Shown: in pieces, positions 1 to 5,997 of the stretch
How the letters are laid out: each line of letters begins with the position of its first letter
Position numbering within the stretch: position 1 is the first letter of the stretch
DNA from: Aquificaceae bacterium
GTDB taxonomy: Bacteria; Aquificota; Aquificia; Aquificales; Aquificaceae
Length of the DNA: 8,519 nucleotides
Direction: 5' to 3'
NCBI GenBank assembly: GCA_015490105.1
Contig: WFYK01000022.1
Span: forward strand, 1-8,519
Translations under genes and position numbers: made by a program
The notes under the pieces: model-generated
What the model was told of the DNA's origin: nothing
Database searches by the model: none
What the model saw: the letters and a program-made list of their open reading frames with translations, nothing else

Positions 1-244
1 CTATATGACGCAGGGCTTTAACCGCAAAGACTTTAGATCCTACATCGTCTGCTTCGGAGGCTAAAATTGTGGACACATCCCCGAGAGCTTTAGCTTTGTA
101 GTATAGGTAAGGGGCTTTCAGAGGAGCACCCCTTTTAAAGGCTTTATTCAGGGCATCTCTAACTTCTTCTATGCCTTGGGAAACCAAAAAAGCGAAACTT
201 AGACTAAAACTTAGAAGGATTAGCAAAGGTATGCTTCTTCTCAT
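1..244 (-). CDS. Exported protein of unknown function, N-terminal part (3' end beyond the left window edge)
   Basis: An open frame runs from an ATG at 242-244 to the left edge, giving 81 residues with no stop, so only the N-terminus is visible. Residues 1-18 look like a Sec signal peptide: a basic start (MRR), a hydrophobic core (IPLLILLSFSLSF), and a possible signal peptidase I site after SFA. The rest reads like amphipathic helix, with many Ala, Lys and Leu (for example YYKAKALGDVSTILASEADD), and could be the start of a helical repeat. I do not recognise the family. The start is well supported: GGGAGGG (minus strand, 251-257) lies 6 nt upstream of the ATG. It is the last visible gene of the minus-strand run, 54 nt after the methylase stop, a larger gap than elsewhere in the run. 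Likely periplasmic or outer-membrane associated. The reading frame is sure; the function is unknown. Confidence 0.75.
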   Translation of the reverse strand, partial: MRRSIPLLILLSFSLSFAFLVSQGIEEVRDALNKAFKRGAPLKAPYLYYKAKALGDVSTILASEADDVGSKVFAVKALRHI

Positions 245-276
245 TCTCTTCCCTCCCGTGATGATATTTTAAAGTA

Positions 277-288
277 TCGGCAAGCCGA
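277..288 (-). other. Small inverted repeat (RNA hairpin) between the methylase gene and the exported-protein gene
   Basis: TCGGC-TT-GCCGA is a perfect inverted repeat. In minus-strand RNA it can fold as UCGG-CUUG-CCGA, a four-pair stem closed by a CUUG tetraloop, a loop class known to be unusually stable. It lies 10 nt after the methylase stop and about 33 nt before the next start. What follows (UACUUUAAAAUAUC) is AU-rich but has no clean U-run, so it is a poor intrinsic terminator. It may instead stabilise a 3' end or reduce read-through. Function is inference. Confidence 0.35.
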
Positions 289-298
289 AGTAAGGGTT

Positions 299-1132
299 TT
301 ATAGATAGTTTCTTACAATAAGCTCACAGTAATTTTTCCTTTTATGAGAGATGCAGTTTATGGGCCTATTTGCTCTAACCTTCTCTATTAAGTATCCTTT
401 ATACAAGCTTTTTACAAACTCTGTATCAGAGTTAGATAGCATAACGTAGCATCCTTTCTTGTCAAGTTCTGTAAAAACGTCTGCGAGTTCTTCTTGATCC
501 CTCAAACTAAAGCCATTTTTCGCATATTCTGTGAAATTTGCAGTTTTGCTAACCGGTGCATAGGGCGGATCCAAATAAACAAAATCCCCCTCTTTAGCGG
601 TTTTCAAGGTTTCTTTATAATCCCCGTAGACTATCTTTACGTTTGCACTTCTTAAGTATTCACTGACCACTCTTAAATTTTCTTCATCACAGATTTTAGG
701 GTTCTTGTATCTACCGAAGGGAACGTTGAACTCCCCTTTTGAATTTACCCTCCACAAACCGTTGTAACAAGTTCTATTTAAGTAAATAAATCTGCTGGCT
801 CTCTCTACCGGATCCAAGGTGTTGGGATCTAAAGACCTTATCGCGTAATAGTAGTCCTTTTCATTCTTATGCTTCTTCAAACTTGCGATGAGTTCTTCTA
901 CTTTATCCCTTATTACAAGGTAGGCGTTTATAAGATCATAGTTTACGTCACCTATTACCGCTTTCTCCGGCATTAGTTCAAAAAGGAGTGCGCCACCACC
1001 TACGAAAGGCTCATAGTAGGTGTCAAATTTTTCAGGAACCCTTTTTATAAGCTCATGGATTATCTGTCTTTTGCCTCCTGCCCACTTTACGAAAGGCTTG
1101 GGCTTGATTGCTTTTTTAAATAGCAGACCCAT
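299..1132 (-). CDS. Dam-family (D12 class) adenine-specific DNA methyltransferase, orphan
   Basis: A 277-residue protein, normal for the Dam/DpnM family, which transfers a methyl group from S-adenosylmethionine to N6 of adenine, usually in GATC. Visible motifs in family order are PFVKWAGGK (13-21), the SAM-binding motif EPFVGGGA (41-48), the conserved block with NGLWRVN (124-130) and FNVPFG (135-140), and the catalytic DPPY (188-191). All key residues appear intact. The start is an ATG 5 nt after the queA stop; AAGGA just upstream is close to the ATG, so coupling to queA translation is likely. No restriction endonuclease gene lies nearby, so it looks like a solitary regulatory or maintenance methylase. 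Five lines counted by hand average about 39 percent GC, lower than neighbouring genes, which hints at horizontal acquisition. The target GATC is inferred from the family, not shown by the sequence. Confidence 0.9.
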   Translation of the reverse strand: MGLLFKKAIKPKPFVKWAGGKRQIIHELIKRVPEKFDTYYEPFVGGGALLFELMPEKAVIGDVNYDLINAYLVIRDKVEELIASLKKHKNEKDYYYAIRSLDPNTLDPVERASRFIYLNRTCYNGLWRVNSKGEFNVPFGRYKNPKICDEENLRVVSEYLRSANVKIVYGDYKETLKTAKEGDFVYLDPPYAPVSKTANFTEYAKNGFSLRDQEELADVFTELDKKGCYVMLSNSDTEFVKSLYKGYLIEKVRANRPINCISHKRKNYCELIVRNYL

Positions 1133-1137
1133 GTCCT

Positions 1138-2142
1138 TTATAGTATTAACATACCATCACCGTAGCTGTAAAACCTGTAGCGTTCTTTGACCGCAATTTC
1201 GTAAGCTTTAAGGATAAATTCTTTTCCTGCAAAAGCACTAACGAGAACGAGAAGAGAAGATCTCGGCAAATGGAAGTTTGTAATCATTGCATCCACTACC
1301 TTGAATCTGTAGCCTGGATATATGTATAGGTCAGTATAGCCCTTGAAAGGTTCAAAGTCCGCGGTTTCTAAAGCTCTCACAACAGTAGTTCCTACCGCAA
1401 TTACTCTCTTTCCCTCCTTTTTCGTTAACTTAATTAAATCCACCGTTTCCTTGGGAACCTCTACAAATTCTGGATCTACCCTGTGATCTTCTACCCTCTC
1501 CGCTTTCATAGGTTTAAAGGTCCCATAGGAAACATGGAGTGTTACGAAAGCTTTCCTTATCCCGTAGTCTTCGAGTTTTTTTAGAAGTTCCTCGGAAAAG
1601 TGGAGAGAAGCTGTAGGTGATGCAACAGCTCCTTCCTTCTTAGCAAATACAGTCTGGTAAAGTTCCCTGTCTATTGGTTCTTCGTCTCTCTCAAGATATG
1701 GAGGTATGGGTATCTTCCCGTACTTTTTAAGAAGTTCATTTGGGTTTTCACCTAAGAGTTCCACTTCAAAGGTAGCTTCAGATATATGCTTTTTGACTTC
1801 TATGTGAAAATCCTCTCCGACCTCAAGTATAAGCCCTTCTTTTATCTTTTTACCTCCCAAGAGGGCCTTCCATCGGTTCTCTCCGAGGTAATCTGTAAGT
1901 AAAACCTCCACCTTTCCACCCGTGGGTTTTCTTGCAAAAAGCCGTGCGGGGATTACCTTCGTGTCATTAAAGACAAGTAGGTCACCCTCCTCTAAGTAGA
2001 GGGGCAAGTTCCAAAAAATATCGTGTTTTATGGATTTGTCTTTACGATTTAAAATCATCAACCTCGCGTTGTGGCGTGGAACGATCGGATACTTAGCTAT
2101 AAGCTCTTTGGGAAGTTCGTAGTCAAAGTCTTCGGGTTTCAT
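1138..2142 (-). CDS. queA: S-adenosylmethionine:tRNA ribosyltransferase-isomerase QueA
   Basis: QueA transfers and isomerises the ribosyl part of S-adenosylmethionine onto preQ1 at tRNA position 34, forming epoxyqueuosine in GUN-anticodon tRNAs in the cytoplasm. The 334 residues are close to the usual 340-350. Family blocks are present throughout: FDYELP at the N-terminus (6-11), NDTKVIPARL (59-68), IPIPPYL (144-150), SPTASLHF (175-182), HVSYGTF (203-209), GTTVVRALE (251-259), TNFHLP (288-293) and FYSYGDGMLI (324-333). The block usually written APTAGLHF reads SPTASLHF here, a mild departure. The ATG overlaps the antiporter stop as ATGA, and AAGAGGTGA directly precedes it, so translation is probably coupled. 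Downstream is the adenine methylase; both use S-adenosylmethionine, but a functional link is not implied. Confidence 0.97.
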   Translation of the reverse strand: MKPEDFDYELPKELIAKYPIVPRHNARLMILNRKDKSIKHDIFWNLPLYLEEGDLLVFNDTKVIPARLFARKPTGGKVEVLLTDYLGENRWKALLGGKKIKEGLILEVGEDFHIEVKKHISEATFEVELLGENPNELLKKYGKIPIPPYLERDEEPIDRELYQTVFAKKEGAVASPTASLHFSEELLKKLEDYGIRKAFVTLHVSYGTFKPMKAERVEDHRVDPEFVEVPKETVDLIKLTKKEGKRVIAVGTTVVRALETADFEPFKGYTDLYIYPGYRFKVVDAMITNFHLPRSSLLVLVSAFAGKEFILKAYEIAVKERYRFYSYGDGMLIL

Positions 2143-3368
2143 TCACCTCTTAAGTTTAGCTTTATCAGTATGGGCGCCAGTAAGGTAGTTACCGCAACCA
2201 CGAAAACAACAACCGCATAGCCCACACTATCTATAGCGTTAAAGCTCCTACCAAACTCCGCGAAGATAAGTCCCACCTCTCCGCGGGGCATCATAGATAG
2301 TCCTATACTCATGCGTTCTCTGAAGGACCCCGGAACAACGAATCCCGCTAAGACCTTACCCGCTATAGCTACCACTATGAGGGAAAGGGAGAAAGCCCAA
2401 AATTCTCCCGAAGAAAAGTCTATAGCTTTGAGATTCAAAGCAAGACCAACAGAAACGAAAAATATAGGTGCCATAATGTTCACCAAAGGTCCTATACCTT
2501 CTTCCACCTTGTGAACTATCCTGTCGTTCAGCTGAAGGAAGGCCGCAAACGGGAGGGCAAACCTCCTCGATAAGGCCAATCCCGCTGTAAAAGCCCCCAG
2601 TATCTCTGGAGAACCCACCTTGTAGGCTGCGTATCCTACTCCGAGGATCAGAGACAAGATAGTAGCGGGTATAACCTCAGGTTCATTCAGCTTATCAACG
2701 ATGTAAGAGAGGATCTTTGCAAGGGCTCTTGCAATTATAGGAGCTACCACGAAAAAGATAGCTATATGGGTCATCAAGCTCGTCGTGGCTTCCCAGTTTA
2801 CCTCCTGGGTTTTGGAAAACTCGTAGAGGGCTGCGAGTATAACTACGCCTAAAACGTCGTCGAGGACCGCAGCACCGAGAACTATTTGGGCAAAGCGGGC
2901 TTTGTGTTTGTTGAGATCCGTTAAAACCCTCACCGTTATACCTATACTCGTTGCGGTCATGGCACCCCCTATAAAGAGGGCGCTGATGAGGGGAAGATCG
3001 AATATGTAGTAGGAGATAACGAACCCTCCCGCAAAGGGAAGCAAAGCACCTACTATCGCTACCAGGGTGGACCATATCCCTACCCGGATCAGCATATGAA
3101 GATCCGCTTCGAGACCGACTTCAAACAACAGCAAAATGACACCGAGTTCCGCAAGAACCTTTATAGCTTCACTTAGGGGAATTATTCCGAGAACACTTTG
3201 GCCTAAAATTACGCCCGCAAACACCTCACCTAAAACCGCGGGTATGCCGAGTCTCTTAAACAGGGTTCCGAATACCCTTCCCGCCAGAAGGATTATGGCT
3301 ATGTGAAGGAATAGGGTGTGAATGTCTACCGCGGGTGCACTGTTTTCTATCCCTCCAGCCGCCGCCAT
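2139..3368 (-). CDS. CPA2-family Na+(K+)/H+ antiporter, NapA-like, without a regulatory RCK domain
   Basis: A 409-residue, highly hydrophobic protein with about 12-13 predicted membrane segments starting near residue 18. The CPA2 signatures are clear: LGEVFAGVILG (46-56), LLLFEVGLEADL (79-90), TATSIGITVRVL (138-149), VLDDVLG (168-174) and SMMPRGEVGLIF (358-369). The adjacent acidic pair D170-D171 matches the two-aspartate site of electrogenic NapA-type antiporters, and K338 in a late membrane segment may be the partner lysine. It ends at the membrane domain, so it lacks the C-terminal nucleotide-binding (RCK/TrkA-N) domain of KefB/KefC. Likely role: exchange of Na+ or K+ for protons across the inner membrane. 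The start is an ATG 10 nt after the preceding stop with only a weak AGGG upstream. A stronger GGAGGG lies inside codons 5-6 but has no standard in-frame start after it. The exact ion is not determinable. Confidence 0.93.
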   Translation of the reverse strand: MAAAGGIENSAPAVDIHTLFLHIAIILLAGRVFGTLFKRLGIPAVLGEVFAGVILGQSVLGIIPLSEAIKVLAELGVILLLFEVGLEADLHMLIRVGIWSTLVAIVGALLPFAGGFVISYYIFDLPLISALFIGGAMTATSIGITVRVLTDLNKHKARFAQIVLGAAVLDDVLGVVILAALYEFSKTQEVNWEATTSLMTHIAIFFVVAPIIARALAKILSYIVDKLNEPEVIPATILSLILGVGYAAYKVGSPEILGAFTAGLALSRRFALPFAAFLQLNDRIVHKVEEGIGPLVNIMAPIFFVSVGLALNLKAIDFSSGEFWAFSLSLIVVAIAGKVLAGFVVPGSFRERMSIGLSMMPRGEVGLIFAEFGRSFNAIDSVGYAVVVFVVAVTTLLAPILIKLNLRGE

Positions 3369-3378
3369 AGGCCCTATT

Positions 3379-4062
3379 TTAACCTCTTTCTCCGAAAAGT
3401 AGAGTTCCTATTCTTACTATGGTTGCACCTTCCTCTACAGCGACTTCAAAATCCGAAGACATACCCATGGAAAGGTGAGGAAGAGACACACCGAATTTTT
3501 CTTCAAGTTTTTCTTTAAATTCTCTCATCTTTGCAAAGTAGGGGCGCACCTTTTCAGGATCTTCCTCGTAAGGAGGTATGCACATAAGTCCCAAGACTTC
3601 GAGATCCTTTGCATTTAAAACCTTTTCAAAGAAAGCCTCGAGATCTTCCGGTTTTACACCTCCTTTTGTTTCCTCGTTTCCTACATTTACCTCTATAAGG
3701 ACATTAGCCTTTATTCCTAAGCGGGAAGCTCTTTTTTTGAGTTCCTCAAGCAGGGAATCTCTATCTAAGGAATGTATGAGCTTAACCTTGTCTATTATGT
3801 ATTTGACCTTGTTAGATTGAAGCCTACCTATGAAGTGCCACTCTATGGAAAGACCTGAAAGATCCTCGTATTTTTTCAAGAACTCTTGAACCCTATTCTC
3901 CCCGAAGACTTTAAGTCCGCACTCGTAGAACCTCTTTATTACATTGGGCGGAACGGTTTTGGTAGCACCTAAGAGTGTAACTTCTTCCTTCTTTCTGCCG
4001 GCCCTTTGACAGGCCTTTTCGATCCTTTCCAGAACCTCCTCCAACTTCCTACACGCTTCCAT
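3379..4062 (-). CDS. YggS/PROSC-family pyridoxal 5'-phosphate homeostasis protein
   Basis: A 227-residue single-domain protein of the alanine-racemase-like TIM-barrel fold III, the normal size for YggS. These proteins bind pyridoxal phosphate without a known catalytic reaction and act in PLP and amino-acid homeostasis. The Schiff-base lysine is K35 in LLGATKTVP (30-38). Further family blocks are FGENRVQEF (53-61), WHFIGRLQSNK (75-85), the EVNVGNEETKGG region, LSMGMSSDFEVA near residue 200 and a C-terminal RIGTLLFG. The ATG lies 4 nt after the epimerase stop with no recognisable Shine-Dalgarno sequence, which suggests translation by re-initiation after the epimerase. The neighbours are not the frequent yggS partners (proC, sepF, ylmG), so the context adds no specific function. 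Confidence 0.95.
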   Translation of the reverse strand: MEACRKLEEVLERIEKACQRAGRKKEEVTLLGATKTVPPNVIKRFYECGLKVFGENRVQEFLKKYEDLSGLSIEWHFIGRLQSNKVKYIIDKVKLIHSLDRDSLLEELKKRASRLGIKANVLIEVNVGNEETKGGVKPEDLEAFFEKVLNAKDLEVLGLMCIPPYEEDPEKVRPYFAKMREFKEKLEEKFGVSLPHLSMGMSSDFEVAVEEGATIVRIGTLLFGERG

Positions 4063-4066
4063 GTTT

Positions 4067-5032
4067 TCAAATTTTAAGGTCTTTTACCCAGTTCCAGTTC
4101 TCTCTGAACCATTCCACCGTTCTTTTTACCCCTTCCTCCAGAGAAACTTCCGGTTTCCAACCGAGTAGGCTTTTAGCTTTCTCTATATGAGCCCACGTTT
4201 TTTTCATATCCGCTTTGTGAAAATCCTTGTAAACGACTTTGGGATCTTTATGGGTATGCACACGGATGAGATCTATCAGATAATTTAAGGATTTAGGGTT
4301 GTCGTTCCCGAGGTTTATCACGTTAAAGCCACAGAGATTCAGTGCTTTTATAGTCCCACGTGCTATGTCGTCTATGTAGGTAAAATCTCTCTCTTGGGTC
4401 CCGTCTCCGAAAACTTCAAAGGGTTCTCCCTTTAGTGTCTTGTATATAAATCTGAAAACGCTCATATCAGGCCTTCCCGCGGGGCCGTATACGGTGAAGT
4501 ATCTGAGGACGGTCACGTTAAAGCGGTAAAGGTAGTGGTAGGTATAACATAGAGCTTCCGCACCCTTCTTGGTGGCAGCGTATGGAGATATGGGTGTGTT
4601 TACAGGAAGATCTTCCTTGAAAGGAGGCTCCGATCCAGCATAAAGGGACGAGGTGGAGGCTTGAATAAGGGTCTGAACACCGTATTTTTTCATAAGCTCT
4701 AAAACATTTAGGGTCCCTTTTACATTAGTATCTACATAAACCCAAGGGTTTTCTATAGACGCTCTTACTCCCGCCCTTGCAGCTTCGTTTATAACCGCAT
4801 CAAAATGGTGCTTTTTAAAAATCTCCTCCAAAGAGATGAAATCGGATATATCCACAAGATGGAAGGTAAAGCCTTCAAATTTTTCAAGATCCCGGATACG
4901 CCACTCTTTGAGGCGCGGATCGTAGTAATGGTTCAGGTTGTCCACACCCACTACCGTGTGTCCCTCTTGAAGCAGGAGGTGAGCCACGCGCCAACCTATG
5001 AAACCCGCACAGCCTGTGATCAGGATCTTCAA
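4067..5032 (-). CDS. Nucleotide-sugar epimerase, UDP-glucuronate 4-epimerase-like (extended SDR), TTG start
   Basis: A 321-residue NAD-dependent extended short-chain dehydrogenase/reductase. The N-terminal Rossmann motif GCAGFIG (7-13) binds NAD; STSS (126-129) and YAATK (151-155) supply the catalytic Ser/Thr, Tyr and Lys. DNLNHYYDPRLKEWR (31-45), AGVRASIENP (87-96), the RYFTVYGPAGRPDM block and RDFTYIDDI match bacterial UDP-glucuronate 4-epimerases better than GalE, though UDP-glucose 4-epimerase or a related sugar remains possible. It probably makes UDP-galacturonate or a similar donor for lipopolysaccharide or capsule; no glycosyltransferase is nearby to confirm this. The start is TTG at 5030-5032: the Rossmann strand begins at residue 2, leaving no room for a later start, and no ATG, GTG or other TTG lies in frame in the short upstream gap. 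No Shine-Dalgarno site is visible. It is the first gene of the minus-strand run. Confidence 0.93.
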   Translation of the reverse strand: MKILITGCAGFIGWRVAHLLLQEGHTVVGVDNLNHYYDPRLKEWRIRDLEKFEGFTFHLVDISDFISLEEIFKKHHFDAVINEAARAGVRASIENPWVYVDTNVKGTLNVLELMKKYGVQTLIQASTSSLYAGSEPPFKEDLPVNTPISPYAATKKGAEALCYTYHYLYRFNVTVLRYFTVYGPAGRPDMSVFRFIYKTLKGEPFEVFGDGTQERDFTYIDDIARGTIKALNLCGFNVINLGNDNPKSLNYLIDLIRVHTHKDPKVVYKDFHKADMKKTWAHIEKAKSLLGWKPEVSLEEGVKRTVEWFRENWNWVKDLKI

Positions 5033-5042
5033 GGCGTATAGT

Positions 5043-5048
5043 AGTATA
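5043..5048 (-). promoter_or_regulatory. Candidate -10 box (TATACT) for the minus-strand epimerase operon
   Basis: TATACT on the minus strand is 5/6 to the -10 consensus. Its 3' end is 10 nt from the TTG start, so transcription would begin only a few nucleotides before the coding sequence. No convincing -35 is seen at 16-18 bp; that position falls inside the tRNA gene (GCCACT at 17 bp). It overlaps the plus-strand -10 box by four bases. Confidence 0.5.
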
Positions 5049-5050
5049 AT
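5045..5050 (+). promoter_or_regulatory. Candidate -10 box (TATAAT) for the tRNA-Leu-mqnD transcript
   Basis: TATAAT is a perfect -10 consensus, ending 10 nt before the first base of the tRNA. A start at about 5057-5058 would leave a tRNA leader of roughly 3-4 nt. No -35 hexamer resembling TTGACA is found at 16-18 bp; the position 17 bp upstream (5022-5027) reads AGGATC and lies in the epimerase coding start. Two GATC sites (5018-5021 and 5024-5027) lie there. Confidence 0.6.
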
Positions 5051-5060
5051 TTTTTCTACA

Positions 5061-5148
5061 GCCGGAGTGGCGGAACTGGCAGACGCGCCGTCTTGAGGGG
5101 ACGGTGCCCTTTACGGGCGTGCGGGTTCGACTCCCGCCTCCGGCACCA
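5061..5148 (+). tRNA. tRNA-Leu, anticodon GAG
   Basis: An 88-nt class II tRNA with encoded CCA. The acceptor arms GCCGGAG (5061-5067) and CTCCGGC (5138-5144) pair perfectly, followed by discriminator A and CCA. The D arm is GCG with CGC around the AACTGGCAGA loop. The anticodon stem CCGTC/GACGG encloses loop TTGAGGG with anticodon GAG at 5095-5097, reading CUC and CUU. The long variable arm has a GCCC/GGGC stem, and the T arm is GCGGG-TTCGACT-CCCGC. The long variable arm, discriminator A and GAG anticodon all agree with leucine. The promoter -10 box lies 10 nt upstream. There is no terminator after the tRNA; mqnD starts 9 nt later, so the two are probably made as one transcript. Confidence 0.98.
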
Positions 5149-5157
5149 AAAATCCCA

Positions 5158-5997
5158 ATGCGCATAAGGATAGCCCACAGTCCCGATTCCGATGATGCCT
5201 TCATGTTCTACCCTCTGGTTAAGGGCTTAATAGATACGGAAGGACTCCAGATAGAACACGTTCTCGCAGACATAGAGACCCTAAACAGGGAGGCTTTGAA
5301 AGGAACCTACGAGGTTTCCGCCATATCCTTCCACGCTTACCCTTACGTAGCGGACAAATACTTTGTTCTTCCGAGCGGTGGAAGTGTGGGAGAGGGATAC
5401 GGACCGGTGGTGGTCTCCCGCGAGCCTCTTGATACCCTGAGAGGTAAAAAGATAGCTGTTCCCGGAAAGCTTACTACAGCTTTCTTGACCCTGAAACTGT
5501 ATGAACCAGATTTTCAAGCGGTGGTTGTTCCTTTTGACAAGATACTGGACGAAGTAGAGAAAGGGACCGTGGATGCAGGCCTCGTAATACACGAAGGTCA
5601 GCTAACCTACAGGGACAGAAATCTATACAAGGTTGTCGATCTGGGTGAGTGGTGGAAAGAAGAGACCGGACTTCCTCTTCCCTTAGGGTGTAACGTGGTG
5701 AGGAAGGATCTTGGAAGGGATATCATAAAAAAGATAGAAAAGCTTATGAGGTTAAGTGTAGAAACCGCTTTGAGGGAAAAGGAAAAGGCTCTCTCTTACG
5801 CGGTTGACTACGCAAGGGATCTGAGAGAGGACCTTTCAAGGACTGAGAAATTTGTAAGCATGTATGTAAACGAAAGAACCATAGACTACGGGGAAGAGGG
5901 AAGGGAAGCGGTTAGATTGCTTTTAAAGAAAGGGAAAGAGGCAGGGATAATAGAAGCGGAGATACCTCAGGCTATCTTTTCCGACGAGGCGCTGTAA
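5158..5997 (+). CDS. mqnD: 1,4-dihydroxy-6-naphthoate synthase MqnD (futalosine menaquinone pathway)
   Basis: MqnD converts cyclic dehypoxanthinyl futalosine to 1,4-dihydroxy-6-naphthoate, a late step of the futalosine route to menaquinone-type quinones. The protein is 279 residues, the usual size, with a periplasmic-binding-protein-like two-lobe fold. The family blocks are AHSPDSDDAFMF (6-17), SFHAYPYVADKY, LPSGGSVGEGYGPVVVS, VIHEGQLTY, DLGEWWKEETGLPLPLG and a C-terminal YVNERTIDYGEEG. The LPLG and WWKEETGLP blocks separate it from the related chorismate dehydratase MqnA. I place the start at the ATG at 5158. The frame can be extended upstream to a GTG at 5104, but that lies in the tRNA and adds residues absent from the family. 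There is no Shine-Dalgarno site between the tRNA end and the ATG (9 nt). The last 31 bases overlap the convergent DHH gene. Confidence 0.95.
   Translation: MRIRIAHSPDSDDAFMFYPLVKGLIDTEGLQIEHVLADIETLNREALKGTYEVSAISFHAYPYVADKYFVLPSGGSVGEGYGPVVVSREPLDTLRGKKIAVPGKLTTAFLTLKLYEPDFQAVVVPFDKILDEVEKGTVDAGLVIHEGQLTYRDRNLYKVVDLGEWWKEETGLPLPLGCNVVRKDLGRDIIKKIEKLMRLSVETALREKEKALSYAVDYARDLREDLSRTEKFVSMYVNERTIDYGEEGREAVRLLLKKGKEAGIIEAEIPQAIFSDEAL

Noticed and set aside
277..288. Intrinsic terminator after the methylase gene
   Set aside because: The stem is short and no run of T follows on the minus strand, so I list it only as a hairpin.
299..1132. A restriction-modification system
   Set aside because: Only the methylase is present; the neighbours are queA and a truncated exported protein, and no endonuclease-like frame is seen.
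2695..3075. Minus-strand frame of 126 codons inside the antiporter gene
   Set aside because: It is an out-of-frame shadow of a clearly conserved membrane protein and has no family features.
3349..3354. GGAGGG as the ribosome binding site of a shorter antiporter start
   Set aside because: No ATG, GTG or TTG occurs in frame within a usable distance; the nearby GTG is out of frame.
5104..5157. An upstream extension of the mqnD frame starting at a GTG inside tRNA-Leu
   Set aside because: It would translate the tRNA variable arm, T arm and acceptor as protein; the MqnD family begins at the AHSPDSDDAF region reached from the ATG at 5158.
4884..5204. Minus-strand frame of 106 codons running antisense through the tRNA
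   Set aside because: It is made of tRNA antisense plus an out-of-frame reading of the epimerase start; the protein resembles no family and has a biased composition.
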